64,000 bases of DNA, from contig JAHNUO010000012.1 of the NCBI GenBank assembly GCA_019787685.1, positions 1,550,001 through 1,614,000 of the forward strand, read 5' to 3'. The translations under genes were made by a program, and so were the position numbers. The stretch is from Chiua virens (Eukaryota; Basidiomycota; Agaricomycetes; Boletales; Boletaceae). Positions 56,942-64,000 of this stretch are shown here, one piece after another (positions within the stretch are counted from its first letter, which is position 1; each line of letters starts with the position of its first letter). The notes beneath the pieces were generated by a model. It did not search any database. It was not told where the DNA came from and saw only the letters and a program-made list of their open reading frames with translations.

Positions 56942-59456
56942 CAGTCGACTCCCTTGTAACCCATACCCCTTATAACCCATACTCCCTAATAACCCATACA
57001 TTTTCCTGACTCCCGAGTTTGTTCGCAGTAAATTCTGACCAAACCCCATACCCCATACCCCATAGCCATTTGGATGGTGATAACCCATATGTCACTGTAT
57101 CAGAAAGTGCCAGGATTATATAACCAATGTATTTTCTTCATCCCAACATGGCAATAATGACCCAACTCTTCAACATGAAACCTCACGCTGTCATTCAGCT
57201 TCTAAAAAAAGGCCTGAAGAAGCTTCGAGATCAGACCCAAGACCGTAAAGTGAAACTTGAAGCCAATTTAAAAGCCAGTCAACCCATTTCAGAAGCTGAC
57301 GAAGAATGGCTTGATGGTGCTGGGAATTTAGTGGACGAAGAACGACTGGTTGACAAGCTGGAGAAAGCTTCAGATTACGAAGGCACTCTTGAAAAACTAG
57401 GTCCACAAGACCAAGCCATCATGCAAAAGTTGACAGAGCTCAGCAATGGTTCTGTTGCTCCTTTGAAGAAGCGCCAGCGTAGGCTTGATGAATTTCAGCC
57501 TCCAGATTCTAAGTGACTCAAATTATATTTGCTACAGGTCCTGGACAGGCTACTGACACGACGGACGACAGGGCAAAGCCCACACAGCCCAAAGTACCCC
57601 TGAAAAAAGAAAATGCGACTCTTGAACAGCGCATTCAAATTTTGGACTGGCATCACAAGAATGGCAGGAATCAGACCCGGACTGCTGTGCATTTCGACAG
57701 GACCTATCCTTCCCTTCAACTCAAGCAGCCAAGGATATCTGCATGGTTGAAGCAAGAGGCTGTGTGGCGAGCAGAGTATGAAGCTACTGGGAGTCTGTCT
57801 CGTTCAGCCAAACGAGTCCGTCAGACACTCCATCCGGAGGTTACTGAAATGTTAGACCTTTGGGTCTCAAAGGCATTGGCAGACGGTCTCTTACTCACGG
57901 GTGAGGTGCTCCGCCAGAAATGGAAGACATTCGCTGATCTCGCTGGCGTGCCAACGGATGAGCAACTCAGTCTCAGCGATGGGTGGCTGAGTCGATACAA
58001 ATCACGAATTGGCTTGAAGCAAATTAAACGCCATGGCGAGGCAGCTTCTGCACAGCCAGATGTTGTCAACAAGGAGAAATTACGCATTCAGATGTTGGTC
58101 AAGGATGGTGGCTATGTACGTCGTGACATTTTCAATGCAGATGAGACTGGATTGTTCTATGCGTAAGTTCTCTTCCCTTCTTTGTCAAACATCAGCCTCA
58201 ATTGTAAACTTGAACAGTATGCCCCCTGATCGAGGACTCTGCGACAAACAGCAGGCAGGTGTCAAGGGGAAAAAGAACAGGTTGACCTACTTGTTCACGG
58301 CGAACGCGGAGGGTTCCCAAAAGCTCCCCCCGCTCATTATTGGCAAAGCATACAAACCACGAGTGTTCGGAAAGAAGACAGGAGCTCAGCTTGGTTTTGA
58401 CTATCATAGCAATGGAAAGGCATGGATGACGTCGGCCATCTATCAAGAGTGGCTGAAATCTTGGGATGCAGAGCTCAGACACGCCGGTCGCAAAGTCCTT
58501 CTTTTACAAGACAATTTTTCGGGGCACATTGTGCCTGATACTCTCACCAACATCCGCGTCGAAAACTTCCAGCCGAACCTGACAGCACACGTTCAGCCCA
58601 ACGATCAAGGTATTATCCGGTGTTTCAAGGCCCACTACCGCGGGAAGTTCATTCACCGTGCCATTGACCTCTATGAGGCTGCTGTCACGCCGTCGCAGGT
58701 TTACGAGATCGACCAGCTGGAGGCGATGAAGCTTGCCAATGAAGCCTGGAATGAGGTGGATACGACAGCGATCCGGAATTGCTGGCGCAAGGCGGGGATC
58801 TTGCCTGAAATGAACACAGAAGTCCACTCAAGCCCTTCGATGCCTATTTCGTCACTCGTGCATGCTGCTGCTGATGCAGACACTCTCGACAACCCCGTTT
58901 TACAAGTCGAGAAGGATGTGGAAAGTGCACTTGATGCCCTCGAGTCGACTGGAGTTCTCCAACGCTTTAATCGAATGGACCTTTCCGAGCTTCTCAACCC
59001 TGCTTGCGAGGTGCACAACATGTTTGACGCAACCGACCAGGAGATTTGCGATGCTGTCATGGAGGCGAAGAAGGCTCACGAGGGTGAAGACAGCCCCGGC
59101 ACCGACACGAGCGCCCCATTTGATACACCTCCGACACGGAAAGAAGCTTTGGAAGCAGTTTATGTGTTGCGCAGGTACTTGATGGAGATTGACACTCACT
59201 TTGCTCGCATGTTGGAGACGATGTTGGGTAGGTTTGGTCGCGAAACACGTACGTCGGGCATGCAGAACATGAATAATACCAAGATTACTAGCTATTTCAC
59301 TCGTACATAACACCCTTGCATTATCACTAAGCTAGCAGAGATACATATACGAAAATTTGTCCTGTAATTAGTGACCTGTCGTATACCCCATACTCTCCCA
59401 TAACCCATGACTTACGACGACTCCCGAGGGGGTATGGGTTATAAGGGAGTCGACTG
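56942..59456 (+). mobile_element. Pogo/Tigger-like DNA transposon, 2515 bp
   Basis: 28 bp terminal inverted repeats (56942-56969 and 59429-59456) begin CAGTCGACTCCCTT and differ at one base. They are flanked by TA on both sides (56940-56941 and 59457-59458), the target duplication of the Tc1/mariner-pogo group. Just inside, the words TAACCCATAC and CCCATACCCC are repeated, probably as transposase-binding sites. A single spliced transposase gene fills the interior. With matched ends, TA duplications and an open reading frame, the element looks young and may be active. It is nested in the KDZ insertion, directly behind the accessory gene. Confidence 0.92.
57127..59310 (+). CDS. Pogo/Tigger-family transposase
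   Basis: Exons 57127-57478, 57538-58162 and 58218-59310 give 689 aa. After an N-terminal extension come a helix-turn-helix (NATLEQRIQILDWHHKNGR) and a CENP-B-like DNA-binding part (RQKWKTFADLAG ... SDGWLSRYKSR). The DDE/D domain has first D in FNADETGLFY, second D in LLLQDNFSGH and third D in QPNDQGIIRCFKAHYR, the DDD form usual for Tigger-type enzymes. The C-terminus KITSYFTRT resembles a PCNA-interacting peptide, known in pogo transposases, with Asn in place of the first Gln. The intron at 57479-57537 removes an in-frame stop; without it the first 129 codons would look like a separate gene. The start could be one of several nearby ATGs. Confidence 0.9.
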
Positions 59457-59759
59457 TATACAGTACAATGGTGATTTAGCTACAGATACCCACTGCCTTG
59501 ATGTAGCTACAATGGTTTTATGCTATGGAATGTGCAGCTGTTACCCGTCTGAAGCGAAGCTACGGACTCTATCACCATGTCCCTATCCCACATCCACGTG
59601 CCACTGAATGAAAGAAATCAATATGTTAGCAACAGAAAAGCGGGAGTGATACGGAGAAACATAGGACTTAAATACCAGTAGGAAAGCAAGTCGTGATAAC
59701 GATAGATGGTGGTCTGACGAAACGTGCGATAGCGAGAGCAAGGTGTCAGATGATGGGGC
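59457..59759. other. Short region between pogo element and right motif array
   Basis: No gene. It belongs to the KDZ insertion. TA-duplicated DNA just after the pogo element continues into sequence without recognisable features until the TCTTGCAAGA array begins. Confidence 0.45.
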
Positions 59760-60720
59760 GGAATCTTGCAAGTTTTCATCTTGCAAGAAGCGTGATAGTG
59801 AGGGTAACTGGGAGGCGAGCGGCCCATGCAATCCTGCAAATCGTGCGGTAGCAAGACATAGTATGGTAGTATCTTGCAAGAAGCACGGCAGTGATGCGCC
59901 GGCTGGGAGCCTGGGAGCAACTGGGGGGCATCACGGGTCTTGCAAAATCGCGAGGGTACGGTATCAGTCGTCGAAACTTGTAAGTTGCATCTTGCAAGAA
60001 ATACGGTAGTGAGGGCGCCTGGGGGAATGACGGATCTTGCAAAGTGTGCGAGGGGCGAGGTAGTATTGGTCGTCGAAACTTGTAAGTTTGCATCTTGCAA
60101 GAAACATGGCGGTGAGGGCGGCTGGGAGCCAGGGAGCAGCTGGGGAGCATGATGGAGTCTTGCAAAATGGACGGTAACGAGGGCAAGTTATCAGATGGTG
60201 GCAACTTGCAGGTCAGGGTCTTGCAAGAAACGTGACAGTGGGCGACTGGAAAACGACTGGGGGTCCGGGGATATGACGGATCTGCCAAACATACGGTAGC
60301 GAGGCCAACGCGTCAGAGGGTGGCATTATGGCGGCTGGGTTTTGCAAAACGCGCGGTAGCGAGGGAGAGAGCAGTAGCTAGGGCGAGACATCAAGTAGTG
60401 TGGCGTGCCTTGCAAGTTGGGGTCTTGCAAGAAGTGCGACAGTGAGGGCGGTTGAGAAACGATGGGAGACGTGATGGATCCTGCAAGACATGCGGTAGCA
60501 AGGGCGAGATGTTGGATGGTGTGGTGTTGTCTTGCAAACTAGTGTCTTGCAAAACGTGCGGTAGCGAGGACAAGACGTCGGATGGTGTTATCTTGCCTTG
60601 CAAATTAGGGTCTTGCAAGAACTTGCACGACGGAAGGCGGTTGGGGAGGGATGTGATGGACCTTGCAAAACGTGCGGTAGCGAGGCCTCGAGGTTGATTA
60701 TCGTTACTCTTGCAATCCTT
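59760..60720. repeat. Right array of TCTTGCAAGA motifs
   Basis: About twenty copies of CTTGCAA(G/A) occur in 960 bases, many as the full palindrome TCTTGCAAGA (near 59778, 59870, 59993, 60093, 60211, 60420, 60611). Most are followed by a related tail with the consensus A(R)YRYGGTAGYGAGGGCG, then a G-rich stretch. The array therefore behaves like a degenerate minisatellite of 60-80 bp units. ORFs on either strand (for example 59618-60100) only translate the repeat (CKLPP.., CKTxT..) and are not genes. It mirrors the left array at 45.24-45.56 kb. Confidence 0.85.
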
Positions 60721-61069
60721 TCTTACGATGACCACCGAGATAACCTGCAGGATACTTCCAGGATGGCCTGCAACTGACTCAAATAGAGTAACCATTTTTT
60801 ACCATTTTAGATGCCATGCATGCCCGTGAGCCGAACGAGTGTTATCCCGGACCGTGGACGGTGATACATATTTTGTAAAGGCGGCATCAACGTTTCAACC
60901 CCTGATAATTGCAAGTAGTTCGCCACATGAGAATCTGGCATGGAGATTCGAGACTAACCATAATGTTGTTCTATTGCTCTAGGCCACAACATACGGTGCC
61001 TGAGATCTGAGATCTGAGAGTCCACAAATGACATGTAGCACTGCATGATCTTTCAAAGTTATTGCTTCT

Positions 61070-61102
61070 AGTGAGGCTCAGTCACTCCGTCAAAGTATAA
61101 AT
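61070..61102 (+). promoter_or_regulatory. Core promoter of hydrophobin 5
   Basis: GTGAGGCTCAGTCACT followed by CGTCAAAGTATAAAT; TATAAAT at 61096-61102, 95 bases before the ATG at 61191. Confidence 0.7.
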
Positions 61103-61190
61103 GCGACCTACCTCAGCACGTCGTTCCAACACAACTCCAACCAGTTTGATCAATTCCATATTATAATCCCTTCTCCTTGTCTTGTCCGCC

Positions 61191-61704
61191 ATGTTGATCA
61201 AATCAAACGTGATCGTGATCACGCTCATGCTTGCTAGCACTATTCTTGCCCGGACCAAACCTGAGTGTGAAACCAATTCCTTCCTGTGCTGCGAGACCTT
61301 GCTGGCTGTCAACACTGTTGAGAAGATTATCTCGCTGGTGCCGGGTCTCGGCATGGCCCTTTCCGGCCTTACTGGGCTTGGCGGGAGTGTTGGCATTACT
61401 TGCAAACCTGCTGACGGCAAAATCTGGTAGGTCTCATCGTCCACCATCAAGATTCTCGGTTCCGATCAAATCCATAGCGATGCACCTACAAAAGGTGTCT
61501 GCTGTAAAAAAAACAGCTCCAGTAAGCACTCTTCAATGCTCCATTGACGCTGGTGCTTACCATTTTGTAATAGAAGGCATCATTGCCTGGGGATGCACCC
61601 CAGCCAGCGCCAGACCCGCCAACCCCACCACACCACTCGCCGAGAAGCCTGCACCTTCCCAGATCATTTCCGTTGAATATATTGGAGATTTAGTCTATCC
61701 GTGA
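61191..61704 (+). CDS. Class I hydrophobin 5, with C-terminal extension
   Basis: Exons 61191-61426, 61478-61521 and 61574-61704 give 136 aa. Signal peptide MLIKSNVIVITLMLASTILA; cysteines C-x6-CC ... C ... C-x7-CC ... C with the fifth formed at the splice (TG + C). The loop VEKIISLVPGLGMALSGLTG is more like that of standard class I hydrophobins than in copies 1, 2 and 4. After the last cysteine (WGCTPASARPA) it continues about 35 residues, ending EYIGDLVYP, well beyond its paralogues. Compared with hydrophobin 6 this looks like read-through into former 3' flank after loss of the ancestral stop. Confidence 0.88.
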
Positions 61705-62256
61705 TTATTCGTGGCGAATGTAGTCGTCATCTGAATCCCCACATTTGATATGACTTTCCCCTCTGAACCGCCGAGTGCCTCAACGAAGGTTGGGTACCAG
61801 AAGGCCTGACTTGCGGTACACAAGCGTGCCACTGATCTGCGACCGGAACATAATCATTCTTACCCTGCTAAAGTTTCCTATTCACTGAGAGTCTGAGACT
61901 GACCTCCATAATATTGATGATCAACTACCTTGTCACGTTCGCAACTACAAGAAGTCATTACTCTCCTTGCCGCTCGCGGCTTTGTCATTGATCCTAGCCA
62001 CATAGGCACGGCCTCATGTAGATACACCCACTCCGAGTTACAGGCTCGTAAAGAGGGGTAGCTAGATAATATCAAATGTCAGCGCTTCAGCTAAGCCCAG
62101 GTCGCCGGACTGCATTGGCACTCTGATTGGTGCCATTTGAAACTTGCCCCTCAATGACCCCATCTTAGTTTTACCGCTCTAGTCAGAGCTGTGGCTAAGT
62201 AAAACTCGATAGGTACGGTCCTGCTGTTGTGCTCTGCGACGCTTGAACCACAATGG
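61705..62256. other. Intergenic, nothing recognised
   Basis: Follows hydrophobin 5. No ORF with domain support. A 65-residue ORF at 61878 on the minus strand is not conserved in the sister unit. Confidence 0.45.
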
Positions 62257-62544
62257 CTCAGATAGAGCAACCATTTTAGGTCGTGTGGATGCTCCACAAC
62301 GAGCCGAGCAACGAGTGTTACCCCGGACCGCATGAATCATACTACATAATTCGTAAAGGCAACCGCATCAATGTCTCAACCCCTGATATCTGTGAGTACG
62401 GTACACGGAGGATCTAGTACCTGGACCAACCATAATAGTGTTCTATTGCTCGACCGTAGTAGGCCACTGTGATGACTGAAACCCTGAGACTATAAATGGC
62501 ATATATCACTGCACGGTTTACTGAAGTTAAGTATTGCTTCCGCA

Positions 62545-62573
62545 AGGCTCAGGTAGTCGATCAAGGTATAAAT
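62545..62573 (+). promoter_or_regulatory. Core promoter of hydrophobin 6
   Basis: CAAGGCTCAGGTAGTCGATC then AAGGTATAAAT; TATAAAT at 62567-62573, 82 bases before the ATG. Confidence 0.75.
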
Positions 62574-62648
62574 GCAACCTACCGCAGTGTCTTCATACAA
62601 CCTTGGCCAGCGTGATCAGTTTCAGTACTATAATCTTCTTTTACTGTC

Positions 62649-63078
62649 ATGTTGATCAGATCAAACGTCGCAACTACGCTCGCAGTTGTTGTCACCACTC
62701 TTGCCCAGATCAGTCTTCAGTGTCCAACTGGTTCCCCCCTTTGCTGCGACAACTTGCTGGATGCCAACACCGTTAACTCGATCATTATCTCGCTCGCGCC
62801 GGGTCACGGCCCGTTCCGTGTCGGCGGCAGTGTTGGCATTACTTGCAACCCCATCGGTGCCAACGTCTGGTAGGTCACAATTTTCATTAGTAAGAACTTC
62901 ATTTTTCATGAAATCCGTAGCACTGCACCAGCAAAAGCTGTCTGCTGTCGAAACAACAGGTTCCGTGAGTGATACAAAGATCCCTTCTCAGATGCTTCAT
63001 TGACACGGTACTTACCTCATGATAGAGGGTATCGTTGCCTTAGGATGCACCCCAGCCACTCCACCCACAGCGGGATAA
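62649..63078 (+). CDS. Class I hydrophobin 6
   Basis: Exons 62649-62869, 62921-62964 and 63026-63078 give 105 aa. Signal peptide MLIRSNVATTLAVVVTTLA; C-x6-CC ... C ... C-x7-CC ... C. Ends LGCTPATPPTAG-TAA. It is the closest relative of hydrophobin 5 (LLDANTVNSIIISLAPGHGP against LLAVNTVEKIISLVPGLGMA). Secreted surface-active protein as above. Together with 5 it forms a subfamily distinct from 1, 2 and 4, with copy 3 as an outlier. Confidence 0.9.
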
Positions 63079-64000
63079 GTTCCATCAACCCCATACACAT
63101 AATCATAATTTCCATCGAATATTGATGGAGATTTGTGGTTACAGTCTTCGGCTGAATTCCTACATCTGATGTCTATTTTCCTCTTGGAACTAAGTACAGC
63201 GTGTCTGAACGAAAATTCGGACTGGAGATGGCCTGAGACTGTGGCATCATCATGCCTGGATCACACGGAATCGAGAAAGAGAGAAAAGAGGAGATAACTC
63301 ACTTTGCTAATCTCCATGGGCTGATACCTACCCCAACTTGCTCTTCGTCGATGGAATCAACAATCTCCCTTGAAAATCTCGCAGTCACGTTCGTTTCCAC
63401 CCCATCTAAGCATCCGTTCGTGTCAGACACGGTCTGAAGGAACGAGTAACGGTTCGGACCTTGTGTTTCCACCCCATCAATGTGGTACTGTACAGGCAAT
63501 ATTCTCCTCGACTTTGCCCGTGGTTCAGTTAGCGGACGTGGAACCTTCGACTTGCTGGTAAATGCACGATCTGACGAGGCTATTGTAGTGTAGTGAAAAT
63601 CGACGGCAACCGAAAATGAGCACACCTTTTCACTAACGACTGCTGAGAGATGATGTGCAAGAACGATAGGGCTCCCAGGCCGAAGCACGGAAAGGGCAAT
63701 AAGCAGAGTCAACTTTGAAGAGTATCTGCCGTTTTGCCGTCACGAGTACTAGTACGAGACCGGGATGGCAAAGCTTTCTGTGATGCGTGCTCTGATAACG
63801 TTAAGACCGAAGCCTTGGGAAGCATCCTACGTATGAATACGATGGGCAAAAGACAGTGACATTATCATGTCGCAGCGCATCCTCTATCCTCAATCCTGAT
63901 GTCACCCTTCATGACAATAATTATGTAGTCTTTTGTAATGATAGCACCTTATTCGGAATAATTGCGTGGGAGATTTCACGATATTTAGCTCAGCATTGTA
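63079..64000. other. Downstream of hydrophobin 6, nothing recognised
   Basis: No gene supported. Two CCACCCCAT-containing direct words (near 63398 and 63471) and a 137-residue minus ORF (63712-63299) were inspected; the ORF has no domain and no splice partners. Confidence 0.45.

Larger units (their letters stand above)
45059..60776. mobile_element. Large composite insertion, probably a KDZ transposon (ends approximate)
   Basis: The hydrophobin intergenic repeat runs up to about 45058 (GCAGTGCATTGAAT, compare 40000-40020). It resumes at about 60777 (ACTCAAATAGAGTAACCATT, compare 62257-62276). The 15.7 kb between has no relation to the array. It contains a KDZ/CxC2 transposase, three further element-type genes and a nested pogo element. 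Arrays of the palindrome TCTTGCAAGA lie near both ends (45.24-45.56 and 59.76-60.72 kb), and degenerate forms (CTGCAGGA, CCTGCAGGAT) reach almost to the borders. Subterminal repeats of this kind are typical transposase-binding sites. I could not define terminal inverted repeats or a target duplication, so the borders are good to perhaps 20-50 bases and the single-element reading is inference. Confidence 0.6.
60777..62530. repeat. Hydrophobin intergenic unit, two tandem copies (60777-61000 and 62257-62470)
   Basis: Both copies run ATAGAGYAACCATTTT, then AACGAGTGTTA(T/C)CCCGGACCG, ACCCCTGATA, and on to ACCATAATRKTGTTCTATTGCTC. They are positioned the same way ahead of hydrophobins 5 and 6 (about 415 and 390 bases before the ATG). 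The distance between the two genes (1.46 kb) gives the repeat period in this half of the array. Confidence 0.7.

Noticed and set aside
57127..57516. Separate 129-aa gene in front of the pogo transposase
   Set aside because: Splicing from 57478 joins it in frame to the transposase; it is the first exon.
59618..60288. Two overlapping minus-strand ORFs of 160-170 residues with CK repeats
   Set aside because: They only translate the TCTTGCAAGA minisatellite; every frame gives a repetitive peptide and there is no start context or domain.
59760..60720. CRISPR-like array
   Set aside because: Spaced short palindromes in a eukaryotic genome with repeat tails related to each other; it is a degenerate minisatellite or transposon end, with no cas genes.

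Overview
The window looks like nuclear DNA of an agaricomycete (mushroom-forming) basidiomycete. The genes are intron-rich with short 43-75 bp introns. There are class I hydrophobins, DUF6533-type fungal membrane proteins, basidiomycete STAND/NLR proteins and a KDZ transposase with a CxC2 cysteine cluster. All gene models were spliced by eye from GT..AG borders and frame continuity; none was checked against transcripts or databases, and no species is claimed.

Layout. (1) 1-13649 is mostly conventional: the 3' end of MIC60, a coiled-coil protein of unknown function (357 codons), a DUF6533 membrane protein, an intact triosephosphate isomerase gene, and a large BEACH-WD40 gene. Next to MIC60, a ~220 bp segment holding the tails of two convergent genes has been duplicated. 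(2) 10.7-32.4 kb is a segmentally duplicated immune-receptor-like locus. An ancestral block (3' part of the BEACH gene plus a minus-strand NLR) recurs three times. The two later BEACH copies share one ~1.3 kb deletion and are dead. Three long NLRs (NLR1 969 aa, NLR2 968 aa, NLR3 with a 1-nt frameshift) carry an N-terminal helical domain (MLKL/HeLo-like by inference), an NB domain and a helical TPR-like C-terminus. Two shorter NB proteins lie between or after them. One is intact and lacks the repeat domain (462 aa); the other is a pseudogene with a 2-nt insertion whose first exons were replaced by a piece of an NLR. (3) 34.6-63.1 kb is a tandem array of six class I hydrophobin genes. All have the same three-exon structure, eight cysteines and a common promoter (an AAGGCTCAGG-like box, then TATAAAT 82-95 bp before the ATG).

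(4) The hydrophobin array is interrupted by ~15.7 kb of foreign DNA (about 45.06-60.78 kb). This block carries a complete KDZ/CxC2 transposase gene, three other genes of mobile-element type, and arrays of a palindromic motif TCTTGCAAGA near both ends. It also holds a nested, apparently intact 2515 bp pogo/Tigger element with TA target duplications and 28 bp inverted repeats. I read it as one large KDZ transposon with its own subterminal repeats and cargo. Hydrophobin-unit homology stops on one side and resumes on the other, which supports an insertion.

How it fits together: housekeeping genes sit beside two fast-evolving families (NLRs and hydrophobins) that expand by unequal recombination, and large mobile DNA has entered the second array.
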